From: Hyperoodon ampullatus
Lineage: Eukaryota > Chordata > Mammalia > Artiodactyla > Ziphiidae
Direction: 5' to 3'
DNA: 64,000 nucleotides
NCBI GenBank assembly: GCA_949752795.1
Contig: OX457062.1
Location: forward strand, 94,849,777-94,913,776
The translations under genes and the position numbers were made by a program. Of this stretch, positions 24,804 to 35,045 are shown piece after piece. The notes below the pieces were generated by a model. That model was not told where the DNA came from, did no database searches, and was given only the letters and a program-made list of their open reading frames with translations. Every line of letters starts with the position of its first letter. Position 1 is the first letter of the stretch.

Positions 24804-25385
24804 GTTATCTATTTTATACATAGTAGTGTATATATGTCAATCCCAGTCTGCCAATTCATCCCACTCCCCTTCTCCCCTTGGTATCCATACGTTTGTTCTC
24901 TATATCTGTGTCTCTATTTCTGCTTTGCAAATAAGTTCATCTGTATCATTTTTCTAGATTCCACATATAAGCGATATTATACGATATTTGTTTTTCTTGA
25001 TAGAACTCTTACAAATACTGTATGCTTTTACTTATACGTGGAATCTAAACAACAAAACAAAACAAAATTAAAACTGACTCACGGATACAGAGAACAAATG
25101 GGTGGTTGCCAGAGGGGCAGTAGGTGGAGGTGGAAAAATAGGTGAAGGGGATTAACAGGTACAAACCTCCAGTTATAAAATAAATAAGGCACAGGGATAC
25201 AATATACAGCATAAGGAATACAGTCAATAATACTTTGTATGGGGACAGATGGTTACCAGACCTATCGTGGTGATCATTTCATAATGTATGCAAATGTTGA
25301 ATCACTATGTAGTACACCTGAAACTAACATAATATCGTATGTCAATCATATTTCAATTTTTAAAAGGAAAAAAAGTTTAATTAAA

Positions 25386-25976
25386 ATTTTTAAAAATTTT
25401 TGAAAGAACTCTCTTGTAAAAGCCTATAAAACTTGTTTTAATGTTATAGGACTATTCGGAATTTTGGTAAGTGACATATCTTCTAGGGATTTGTCCATTT
25501 TATCTAACCTCAAATTCATAGATGGTATTATTTGTTGATATTATTTTATTAAACATTGTTGTATCTGTAGTTATATCCTCTTTTCACTCATACTGTTAAT
25601 TATATATGTCTTTTTCTCTCCTTCTCTCTCTCCCTTCCTCCCTCTGTCTCCTAATTACACCAGAGATTTGCCTATTCGTTTATCTTCTTGAAAAACCAAC
25701 TTTAACTTTTGTTGAGTCTTTCTACTGCATCAGTGTTTTCTGTTCCACTGATTTCTGCTTATATTTTTACTATGTCCTTCCTTCTGCTTTCTTTGGGCTT
25801 ATTCTGTTGTTCTTTTCTCAACCACTTAGTTTGGATACTTATATTAATGTTCATCAGCCTTTTTTCTTTTCTAATATAAGAATATAAAACCATAAATTTC
25901 CCTTGAAACGTTTTTGTTGTATCCTACAAGTTTTTATATGTAGTATTTCCATTATCATTCAGTTTTAATTACTTTT
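25386..25976 (-). mobile_element. L1 ORF2 internal segment, left part
   Basis: The + strand shows the complement of L1 ORF2 ('tatcttctagggatttgtccattttatct', 'aaccaactttaacttttgttgag', 'aatttcccttgaaacgtttttgttgtatcc'). It runs up to the TSD at 25964-25976 and resumes after 27603. It was therefore one element before the retrocopy at 25977-27590 split it. Confidence 0.8.
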
Positions 25977-27590
25977 TTTTAACGTGACATCTAACATTGC
26001 CAACTTTATTTTGTGCATTTGTGTAAGAACATTTAGTTTACAGGTTTCGGGGCTCTCTCAAACTGTATAATTTGCTTTGAGAAGTACACTCAATACAATT
26101 CTTTAATTGTTGAAAGCTGCATTCAACATCAAACTTACCTTGGGTAACTTTTGACAACTTACATCTGTGGACAAAGCTAATAGTGTTTTTTTAAACATCA
26201 ACAGCACCTTGCCTGAACAGGACTTTAAAGAAATTAATATATTGAAAAAACATATTTGAACCCTTATTTGATTACTTTAATTGCACCATTAAAACATTTG
26301 ACTTAAATTATTGGGCCATTCCCGTCAGTGTACTGTTCTGACTTGTCATTGTGTAGGCCAATTTTCCTATCAGTACGCATGTCTTTTTTGCTGGTCTTAA
26401 AATTTTTGTGCAATAATTAAAGGCAAAGGACTAGATGCACGATTGTGTAAAGAGATTACACATGACTGTAGCCTACTGCACTTAATCAAATAGTATGTGG
26501 GGATTTACAATCACTTGCACTGTTTCACAAAATAAATGTCTCATGTCAAATACTAGATAAGCATCTAAGTTATTTCTACTTAATCCTGTTTAGATACAGG
26601 AACAGAATAAACTGTGGTACAGAATAAACCTGGGCCCTCAGCTGCCAGTAGCACCTTCAGTTTCTTGGGTGGTCAGGGGACCCGTTCTGTTAGAGCATCC
26701 AAAGTAGACCACACCCTGATATAAGGTAGGCGCTATTATCCTCGATTCGTATTTTTAAAAGTCCTGCTCCTGAGCTAGGGTTTACACCAACTGCCTACTA
26801 ACCCTGCTAACTTGGGGCCCCCCTCCAGTTATTAAGCACCAAAGCGGCTAGACATGGCACTTGTGCATACCTGCCCTTCAACACGTGCTGCCTTGTACTC
26901 AGAAATGATGCACGTTTCACCTAAATCCAGGAGGGATCGTTATCACCTAGAACGTGGCTTACGAAGGAGTGACTGTGCATTTATTTATTTATTTATTTTT
27001 ACATCTTTATTGGAGTATAATTGCTTTACAATGATGTGTTAGTTTCTGCTAGGTGCCTATGTTGTGCCCCGCAATGCACAGAACCCTGTCTTTGTGAGCT
27101 GTTCGAGCTATCTGGGGCATATCCAAATAAGCAGTTGACCCTAAACCGCGGTTTTTCTAAGTAGTCCGCGAATACACCCTCAGCCAGACGAGTTCAGCCC
27201 ATGCAGCTCAAGACCGGGAGCCAGTTCGTGTCAAGTGCACTACGGCCCTCACTCCGTCTGTTCAAGGCCACATCCGGATTCTCATCTCCCCTCCCTGCAG
27301 ACGCCCTCCACGCCGCGGTTGAATGAACCTGCCCGTCTCACTGATTTCCACGGAGAGGACACTCGGACTCACAGGACAGGCACAGGAATAAGCAGAGACT
27401 GCAGGACCCCCGACGTCTTCCCCAGCCCCCAGTCCCGGCAGCCCAGGGCCGCAGTCTAGCTCGCGGCTTAAAGAGCCGCCGCCGCGGGGGCAGACGGCCC
27501 CAGTTATGCGCAAGCGCGTGCTGCTCTGGCGCTGCAGCCTGTCCCCCCCGGCGCCACGCGCAGGCGCGGCGAGGGCTCAAAGGCAGCGCG
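25977..27590 (-). pseudogene. Processed retrocopy of an unidentified CpG-island transcript
   Basis: Read on the - strand (27590 to 25977), a very GC- and CpG-rich start (27590-27400) passes into an AT-richer body and ends with AATAAA about 35 bases before a short A tract (the T run at 25977-25980 on +, merging with the TSD). It is bounded by a 13-bp TSD with one mismatch, TTTAATTACTTTT (25964-25976) and TTTAATCACTTTT (27591-27603), and interrupts one L1 ORF2. These are the marks of L1-mediated retroposition of a polyadenylated RNA. No reading frame over about 84 codons survives and none is familiar, so the source may be a noncoding RNA or an mRNA dominated by UTR. I could not name the parent. 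Confidence 0.75.
26979..27047 (-). mobile_element. Very short L1 3' end within the retrocopy
   Basis: The + strand holds an (ATTT)n tail followed by 'acatctttattggagtataattgctttacaatg', the complement of the cetartiodactyl L1 3' terminus. Only about 50 bp of L1 is present. It was inserted after the retrocopy, or was already in the parent transcript. Confidence 0.8.
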
Positions 27591-27603
27591 TTTAATCACT
27601 TTT

Positions 27604-28500
27604 AAAGTTATGCGATGCTTTCTTCTTGATTCATGAGACAGATTTTGGGTTTTTTTTCCAAATATATAGAAAATGTTTTAAATTGTCCTTTTGTTATAAA
27701 CTTCTATTGAATTGTTTTGTAAACAGAGAGTCTATTATAATTCTTACACTTTAAACTATGTAGGGAAATTTTATCATTAATTTTTATGAATGTTCCATGT
27801 ATGCTTGGGGAAAAAAATGTTTTCTAATTGTTCGATGCCAAATTTTATATAGGTCCATTAGAAAAAGTCTGTGTTGTGTTTCCATTCATTATACCATTGC
27901 TGATATATATTTTTCTACTTATCAATAATCAAGAGAGATGCATTGAAATCTTCCACTAAAATGAAGGATTGTTCATTTTTTCCTTATTGTACTATTAATG
28001 ATAGATGTGACTTGAATCTCTTTGGATACTGCCTGTCCTTCATTCTTTCTCTTCTCTCCTTTAATTAGACATTTATCAGACCATCTGATTCTAGCTTCTC
28101 TCTCTTAATTTCTCATATTCTCCATCTCCTTTTCCTCTTTGTGGCATTCTGGATAATTTCTCCAAATACATCTTTCCATTTACTACTTTTTTCTTCAACT
28201 GTGTCTGTCAGAACTGTGCTTTTTAAACCTATCCACTGAGTTTTCATTTCAACAATTACATTTTTCATTTTGAGGTGATCCTTTTTTTTGAGGTTTCATT
28301 TATATAACTGGAAATTAATCATTTGAAGTCAGTAGCATTTAGTACATTCACAATATTGTACAACCACCACATTTGGTTTTTTTTATTTCAGATCTGTTTG
28401 TTCCTGATAATTTCCTATTATATGCTCTTTGTAATTATATTTCTGTGAAGCACTGCATTTTTATACGTTTAACTCTTTAAACATTTCCTATATAACTAGT
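27604..28500 (-). mobile_element. L1 ORF2 internal segment, right part, and old L1
   Basis: Continuation of the L1 split by the retrocopy ('gttccatgtatgcttggggaaaaaa', 'ggtccattagaaaaagtctgtg', 'gagatgcattgaaatcttccact'), recognisable as complement of ORF2 to about 28000. Beyond that the AT-rich sequence to 28500 looks L1-like but is too diverged to place. Confidence 0.65.
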
Positions 28501-29144
28501 CTATATTGAATATCTGACACTCCATCATCTGCAGTCCTTGGAATGTACTGTTCATTGTTATCCATTGTTTCTGTGACTCTCAGGCACAGTAACTTGGCTT
28601 CTCATGGGTTTGGTCATCTTTATTCAAGAGCTCATAGTAATAATCTGCGAGGGTACTTTGAGCCTAACTTGAGAAAGCTTTCTTCCAGAGAGGGTTTGCC
28701 TCTAAGTACTCTGCTTGCTGGAAGGCACCTCCATACAAAACCACCTCAGCCTCCATGGAGAGTCCGGCTCAGAGAAGGAATCCAGGCTCAGCATCTCCAT
28801 CACACCTTCCAATGTCAGTGAACACATGGTGGTGTGGATATATGATCCGACCTCAGGGCTCTCCCCCCACCCCACCCCCATGCCTACTGGTCCAGCTGGT
28901 TCCCACCACCCTGCTCCACCCCAGCCCCTGATCCAGTCACTTCAGCTACCCTGGGGGCAGTGAGAAGCTCCTTCTACTACTCTTCACCATCAAATCCCAG
29001 GCGCTAGTTGCCACAGATGGGGCTCTAGCCACTCTACGACTAGACCATGATTGTTTGTTTTTGGTGGTGGACCTCTGGAGACCTCTCCTTTTGTGAGAAC
29101 AGTGATGCATCAAAGATTATGTGCTATCTAGGGTCAAGCTGTGG
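28501..29144. other. Unassigned sequence before the assembly gap
   Basis: It contains 'ttggcttctcatgggtttggtcatctttattcaagagctc' and a C-rich stretch (28862-28930). No gene, domain or repeat family was recognised. Confidence 0.4.
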
Positions 29145-29344
29145 NNNNNNNNNNNNNNNNNNNNNNNNNNNNNNNNNNNNNNNNNNNNNNNNNNNNNNNN
29201 NNNNNNNNNNNNNNNNNNNNNNNNNNNNNNNNNNNNNNNNNNNNNNNNNNNNNNNNNNNNNNNNNNNNNNNNNNNNNNNNNNNNNNNNNNNNNNNNNNNN
29301 NNNNNNNNNNNNNNNNNNNNNNNNNNNNNNNNNNNNNNNNNNNN
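29145..29344. other. Assembly gap (200 N)
   Basis: Exactly 200 N. The sequence resumes in the terminal 26 bases of a - strand CHR SINE, so the missing stretch very probably contains the rest of that SINE. The true gap length is unknown. Confidence 0.99.
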
Positions 29345-29370
29345 CCACTGCACCACCAGGGGAAGCCCTG
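29345..29370 (-). mobile_element. CHR SINE head, cut by the gap
   Basis: 'ccactgcaccaccaggggaagccc' is the complement of the SINE's first ~25 bases. The remainder lies in the N run. Confidence 0.85.
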
Positions 29371-30929
29371 GTTTTTTTAAATTATGGTCACAACATATTA
29401 AACTGATTTGCATCTTGAAAAACATGGGAAAGTAACAAAGGAGGGTGTATGTCTGCCTCTTAAGATCCTGAAGAGAGACATGGGCTTCTCCCCTGCATCT
29501 CTCAAATATGTGTTAGAGACAGTACAGTTTTAACCCAGAAGCAGGGGTGACCAGGGTGAGGTCTAATTCCTCTTTTCTCCGAGCAATGCCTGCCTTCCTT
29601 CCTCTCGTCCTTCCTTCACAAAATATGTATTGTGCACCTATTATTTGCCAGACACTGTGCTAGGTGCTGAGAATACATAGATAAGTGAGACTGTGGAACA
29701 ACTCCCCAGAGGGGACAGACACCCCCTCAGCTAATCAAAGGCTTAATGGTTAAACCCAATGGGTTAATGAAAGAAACCCAGGGAATGTGAGAGGCCAAGC
29801 CTCCTCCCCATCCTGATGCTCATTCCATGTGAAAGTGGTTCCACAACACTTACCCTCCTGGCCCCTCTCTACCCTCCACACACTTCACCCCAAGAGGAGG
29901 TGGAGGAATCTGTCTGGTGATTTTGGAAAGAAAACCTGGCATGTGTGACCCTGACATTTTCTTTTCCTTTTCTTCTCAAATCAAACTGCCTTGGCAGTGG
30001 GCATCTCTTACCCTGTCCTCCAGGCTGAAAGTTTTACAGAGGACCTGCCCCAGCACTGCCTGGGACGAGGTGGGTAAATGGATCACATTCTAGAGTTTAG
30101 TGTCATGAAGCCCACATAAAAAGCACAGTCTCTTGGTGGGTGAAAGATCGATGTTGTTTAAGGGTACAAACTTGCAACAAGTAACAATAAGCCATAGCGA
30201 TCTAATGCACGGTATAATTAAAATAAACAATATTGTACTATAATTATGTAATATGATAAATATCGCTACAACAGCAATCATATTACAATATATAATATAT
30301 CGAAGTAACAGTTGTACACCTTACGTTTATACAATGCTCTATGTCAAATTTATTCAATTTTTTTAAAAGTCACAATCACCAACAACAGCTCTTTCATAGC
30401 ACAATAGCTCATCTCCATCTGCCTGATACCCTGTCACCCTGTCTTCATATTCATTGTTCCAGGATTTAGGCAAGGAAGAGGGCTGCTATTTAGAGGGCCT
30501 CCTTACACACCCAGCATCTCCCACAAGTGAATCTTAGCCCTTCCCAATGCACATCCCCATCCTGGCTTCTTCCTGTCTCTTTCTACCCCTCTCACCAGTG
30601 TTTTGCTTCTCAAAAACCCAGGAACCAAGTTGGCAAAGACAGCCATCTCCACAACGGGCAGATGCGGGAGAAGATCCTCCAAGAAAGACACACGTGTCTT
30701 TAGTAAGCAGAAGGGGAAAGAGGCTGTAACACTCACATCCACAGGGTGATCCACAGATCCAACCCTCATCTCGTTCTTAAAGCCCAGACCCAATCACCTT
30801 ACCCCCACTTATAACCTTCCGATGTCTCGGTAACAAAACCTCTTCCCTCCACCGGGAGAGCTAGTCCGCTTCTCCTTTAAGGCAATCCCGAGTCCCCTCG
30901 TCTGTAATACTTCCTCTGACTCACATTGC
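29371..30929. other. Intergenic sequence with an L2 end
   Basis: 29610-29700 resembles the L2 3' end ('atatgtattgtgcacctattatttgccagacactgtgctaggtgctgag'). The AT-rich block 30160-30360 and the remaining sequence show no gene or named repeat. Confidence 0.5.
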
Positions 30930-31487
30930 TGCCAAAATATTGGCTCCCTGTACACCCATGCCGAAATGAGATACGGAGACAGAGTTTTGGAGGAGAAAGA
31001 AAGGGTGGCTTTATTCTTTGCCAGGCAAAGAGGGGAACACAGCAGGCTAGCACCTCAAGAACTGTGCCCCCCTCCCTGGGGAATAGGGAGAGGTCTTGTA
31101 GTCAGGGCTGGTGTTCATGGATATGTCATAAGGATCAAGGCAGTAACAGTCCTTCATTCTTCTTTCTTCTGCAAAGTTTCAAAAGGGTGGGGTTGCTGAC
31201 AAGATGAGGGTGTGTGCAGGGTCTCAGGTGGTCTCCTAATCTTGAGGAGCTTCTCTGGTCCCTTTAATCTCGCCTCAGGTGGTTTCCTGGCTGCTCCTCC
31301 CTTGATTTGCAACTGTTCGAATCTGCCCTTTGGAACTCAGGGAAGGTCATGGAGGCTGGAGTCTTGCCTACAAGAAATGCAGGACAAAAAGGCCTCCATG
31401 CCTGGGAGCCCCATAGGGCCCTTCTCGGTTTCACCCTGGGCAGAGGGATGTGAGCTCGGGAAGCATATTTAACTAGTTTCTGTCACA
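30930..31487 (-). mobile_element. Solo endogenous-retrovirus LTR
   Basis: On the - strand about 558 bp begins TGTGACAGAAACTAG and ends near TATTTTGGCA. An AATAAAG polyadenylation signal (complement near 31010) is followed by a pyrimidine-rich R/U5-like tail. No internal retroviral genes flank it, so it is a solo LTR left by recombination. A clean TSD is not visible, which leaves the edges uncertain by a few bases. Confidence 0.68.
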
Positions 31488-32121
31488 ATGGTTTAATGCA
31501 AGTATTGGCTAATGTGCTTTGATTTTTAAGATTCAATGAAATTGGCTAGAATCCCATTCCCACCTCCATCCCCGTCCCTCTGGAATTCTAAAGGGGATAT
31601 ACAGCTAATGGAGTCTCTAGTCACCACTGCTTCAGCTGTACTTTGCCTAATTTGTTCAATAAACAGGTGCATTGTCCTCTCCTAATGCTGCCCCCATTCT
31701 GCACTACAATGATCCAGATGTGAAATTCACACACACACAGAGGCCTTTATATATTTAGTAGATTTGACTAAAGGCTTGTAGGAGTTACATTACAGAACCC
31801 AAATGATTTAAAGTGAAATACTAGGCATCCTGTTCTAAGAATTCTATCAAGACACTTTCCACCTCTCCACCTATTACTTGGCCCTCTCTTTTGCCCTTTG
31901 GGATGTCCAATTCCTATAGATTTCTTACACAGATTCGTTTGGGTATCACTCTCCTTTCTCAGAATCCAGCCAATCCTCACTCCCAGCTCCTCCCCTTCCA
32001 CCTCCACATGGCTCACCGGAAAACTTTTCTAAATGGACGTAGTTTCCCCCAAAGAGCAAGCACAGTGCAGGTTGTAATTGTAATAATTTTCACTCCACTG
32101 TATATAGTCATGTTTGTTATA
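31488..32121. other. Unassigned sequence between two LTRs
   Basis: About 630 bp with no gag, pro, pol or env similarity that I can see, so the two flanking LTRs are not the ends of one provirus (they are also in opposite orientation and unlike each other). A CA-rich tract lies at 31729-31740. Confidence 0.5.
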
Positions 32122-32125
32122 ACTG

Positions 32126-32617
32126 TGTACCAGGGAAGAGCCAAATCTGACTACATGTTGGATCTGTTTCTTTTACTTTACCTTTGCTCTCCCGCTGCTT
32201 TTGTTCACTAAAAGGATACTGTCTATACATGACGGCCTGCCTCCGGCAACCCTGCCCCTCTGCCTGAATGTTAAACCAAAGTGCCTTTTTTCAGGGAAAC
32301 ATCCAGACCCTGTCCACCTGTGGCTGGCTGCAAGAAAGAAGAAATTAGCACATCCCCTCCCCCAGGCTGGCCATTCCAGGGGATATTTGCAAAACTTATG
32401 GCCTTTTTACTTTATTTCCTCATCTCCTTCCCCTCTCTGTTCTCTAAAAGAAACTGGCATCCAAACCCCAATAAGATGTTTTTTTGGAGACATTAGTCCA
32501 CCGTCTTCTCGGTCCACCAACTTTCTGAATCAAGTCGTCTTCCTTGCCTCGATACCTCGTCTCCGATTTATTGGCCTGTCATGCGGCCAGCAGAGCAAGC
32601 TTGGACTCTCGGTAACA
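32126..32617 (+). mobile_element. Solo ERV1-like LTR with 4-bp TSD
   Basis: 492 bp starting TGTACCAGGG and ending GGTAACA, flanked by a perfect 4-bp duplication ACTG (32122-32125 and 32618-32621). TG..CA ends and a 4-bp TSD are typical of gammaretrovirus-like (class I) ERVs. The 3' part has the usual U3/R layout, but the expected polyadenylation hexamer reads AATCAA (about 32527), so it appears mutated. No internal viral sequence remains. Confidence 0.8.
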
Positions 32618-32894
32618 ACTGCATGTTTTTAAATATTGTTCTCTAGAAACAGAGAGCATCTGGGAGCAGCTGGAGGGCAGGATCTGCACAGGTCTTCCTG
32701 TTCTTTGTGTGGCGGATAATCTTGAAGATATTTATGATTTCTTCCCTGCCATTTCCCTTTTCCCTTTCCTCTATCCAATCAACAACTCCTGTCCTTCCTT
32801 GCTTCTGGGAGGGCAAAGACTGCTGGTTGTTATTCTTGTTCTTGTAGTATCTGAAGCCCCACATTTTAGCTGTGCTCATAGACATCCAGAATAA
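32618..32894. other. Unassigned sequence
   Basis: Nothing recognised. An ordinary T/C-rich intergenic stretch between the LTR and an old repeat. Confidence 0.4.
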
Positions 32895-33256
32895 AGACAT
32901 TTACCAACCTCCCTCGTAATTAGATGTGGCCATGTGACCAAATTCAGTCCATCACGTATGAGCAGAAGTGATGTGCACTTAAAGGGAAGGGGCACTTCCT
33001 TGCCTCTCCCTTCTTGCTCTTTCTGCTGGCCAGATGTGGGCCCAGGGACATGATGGGGAGCTCTCGGGGACTGTGAAGATAAGAGCAACATCCCAGGGTG
33101 TGACAGAGCAGAAGGTCAGAAGTGTGAACCCCCAGCCCCATGTCAGCCCGGATGCCCACGTTCACACTGGTTCATGAGATAAAAATTAAATCCCATCATG
33201 TTTAAGCCACTGTATTTTGGGTTCCTTTGTTACAGCAACCAAACACGAATCCTAAC
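32895..33256 (+). mobile_element. Ancient interspersed repeat, class not assigned
   Basis: Contains 'tgtggccatgtgaccaaattcagtcc', 'gcacttaaagggaagggg' and 'ttaagccactgtattttgggttcctttgttacagcaacc', phrases shared with many mammalian dispersed repeats. It is internally related to 61690-62090 (the 'tgtggct/ccatgtg..ttaaaggga' blocks), so both belong to one family. Confidence 0.5.
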
Positions 33257-33644
33257 TATATTAGTTTCTTAGGGCTGCCATAACAAAATGCCACAGACGG
33301 AGCAGCTTAGACAACAGAAATTTACTTTCTCACAGCTCTGGAGGCTGGAAGTCTGAGGTCAAGGTTTCAGCAGGGCTGATTTCCTCTAAGGCCTCTCTCC
33401 TTGGCTTGTAGATGGCCGCCTTCTTCGGGTGTTTTCACACAGTCTCCCTGCTGTGCTTGTCTGTGTCCAAATCTTTTCTCATGAGGACACCAGTCATTTT
33501 GGGTTAAGGCTCAACCCGAAGACTTCATTTTTACCATAATTACATCTTTGAAGCCCTTATCTCCAAATGCTGTTACATTCTGAGACACCAGGAGTTAGGA
33601 CTTCAACATAGGAATTTTGTGGGGACACAATTCAGCCCATAACA
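33257..33644 (-). mobile_element. MLT1-type (ERVL-MaLR) LTR
   Basis: On the - strand it begins TGTTATGGGCTGAATTGTGTCC, passes 'gtcctaactcctggtgtctcagaatg' and 'gactggtgtcctcatgagaaa', and ends with 'gttatggcagccctaagaaactaata'. These are hallmark MLT1 segments. Mammal-wide age; no coding sequence. Confidence 0.82.
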
Positions 33645-34214
33645 CTAATGAATACTCTTCTCTTCCTGGCTTCTGATGCTTCTCTTCCTGGCTTCTGTTT
33701 TCCCGAGTGCATAGGCTAGATGTCCGTGAGGGAGAAGAGAAATGCTTGGAAGCATAGAAAGAGAGAGTCTCCTGGACTAAAAAGAGATTCCCCTGAGCCA
33801 GAGAGGCAAAGACGAAGTACTGCCAGCAGTGGGGACCACATCCTGCTCCCCGGTAGCTCCCTAGGGCATGACCAGGCACAGGATTCCTGTACCTCAAGCC
33901 TGAGCCCCAGGAGGAAGGCGGGCAGTAGAGCAGGCCTGAGGGAGCCTCAGCAGCATGGAAGGTAAACACAGCTGCCAACAGGCCAGCTTCCTGGTGCCTG
34001 GGTTCCACGTGTGACCTGGAATCTTTGCACTGCCTTGGGTCCCAAGGCACCAAGATGACAAAGTTGCATTTCCCACCAACCCAGCAGAAATGGGGCTTGG
34101 AGTCTAACTGAAGTTGTTTTACAGAAAATAAAGAAATGCATTATCTCTTGCGTATCTGATTAATTAACTAAAATCAGTGTGTTGTACCTGCCGGGACCTA
34201 ACCAAGAATCCGAT
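33645..34214. other. Intergenic sequence, nothing recognised
   Basis: A - strand frame of 152 codons (33595-34053) overlaps the MLT1 LTR edge and has no recognisable domain. Considered chance. Confidence 0.45.
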
Positions 34215-34410
34215 ACAGAATAGCATGCATTCGATCCCTGGTCAGGGAACTCGATCCCACATGCATGCTACAACTAAGAGTTTGCATGCAACAACAAAGG
34301 AGCCTGCCTGCCGCAACTAAGACCCGGCCGTAACTAAGGAGCCCGCCTGCCACAACTAAGACCTGGTGCAACCAAATAAATAAAAAAATTTTTAAACATA
34401 AAAAATATCC
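34215..34410 (+). mobile_element. CHR-related SINE, 5'-truncated
   Basis: Starts within the head ('cattcgatccctggtcagggaactcgatcccacatg') and continues through degenerate 'gcaactaagacc' repeats to 'gcaaccaaataaataaa'. A subfamily distinct from its two neighbours. Confidence 0.75.
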
Positions 34411-34414
34411 TGGG

Positions 34415-34625
34415 GGCTTCCCTGGTGGCGCAGTGGTTGAGAGTCCGCCTGCCGATGCAGGGGACACGGGTTCATGCCCCGGTCTGGGAAGATCTCACAT
34501 GCCGCGGAGCAGCTGGGCCCGTGAGACATGGTCACTGAGCCTGCGCGTCCGGAGCCTGTGCTCCACAATGGGAGAGGCCACAGCAGTGAGAGGCCCGCGT
34601 ACCGCAAAAAAAAGAAAAAAAAAAA
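34415..34625 (+). mobile_element. CHR-type SINE, ~200 bp form
   Basis: Near-consensus copy with an A-rich tail to 34625. Flanking ATCCTGGG-like direct repeats (34408-34414 region and 34627-34634) indicate the TSD. Confidence 0.9.
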
Positions 34626-34634
34626 AATCCTGGG

Positions 34635-34936
34635 ACTTCCCTGGCGGCACAGTGGTTAAGAACCTGCCTGCCAATGCAGGGGACACGGGTTCAAGCCCTG
34701 GTCCGGGAACATCCCACATGCCGCGGAGCAACTAAGCCTGTGAGCCACAACTACTGAGGCTGCACTCTAGAGCCCATGCTCTGCAACAAGAGAAGCCACT
34801 GCAATGAGAAGCCCACACACCATAATAAGGAGTAGCCCTCGCTTGCCGCAACTAGAGAAAGCCTGCACACAGCAATGAAGACCCAATGCAGCCATAAATA
34901 AATAAATAAATAAATAAATTTATTAAAAAAAAAAAA
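34635..34936 (+). mobile_element. Long CHR SINE (~300 bp form)
   Basis: Starts 'acttccctggcggcacagtggttaagaacc', contains 'acaactactgaggctgcactctagagcc' and ends 'gaagacccaatgcagccataaataaataaa' plus poly(A). Third SINE in a row on the same strand. Confidence 0.9.
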
Positions 34937-34980
34937 ATCCCTATACCATCCTGCACCCCGGTCAGGGATTCAGCTCATGT

Positions 34981-35045
34981 TTTTCTTTTTTTTCTTTTTT
35001 TCTTTTTGTTTTTGCTTTTCCTCTTTTTTTTCTTCTTTTTTATTT
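34981..35045. repeat. T-rich low-complexity tract
   Basis: Interrupted T/C tract just after the SINE cluster. Confidence 0.85.

Larger units (their letters stand above)
20398..25385 (-). mobile_element. L1 cluster, mainly - strand, with nested insertions
   Basis: Successive L1 segments in complement. 20398-21725 carries ORF2 C-terminus and upstream, for example 'ggaacccttgggcacttttggtggg' on the - strand. 21965-22093 and 22973-23090 are one ORF2 segment split by the L1 at 22109. 23091-23820 and 23825-24480 are older L1M 3' ends. 24803-24990 is a further piece. At about 25000-25385 the direction changes to + ('gtacacctgaaactaacataatatcg', 'gtcaatcatatttcaattttta'). All reading frames are broken. 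Separate entries give the SINEs and the L1 inserted here. Confidence 0.75.

Noticed and set aside
29047..29435. Open frames of 74-119 codons around 29.1-29.4 kb
   Set aside because: Created by the run of N.
31488..32121. Provirus spanning the two LTRs at 30.9 and 32.1 kb
   Set aside because: The LTRs are unlike each other and face opposite ways, the interval is only ~0.63 kb, and no gag or pol similarity is visible.
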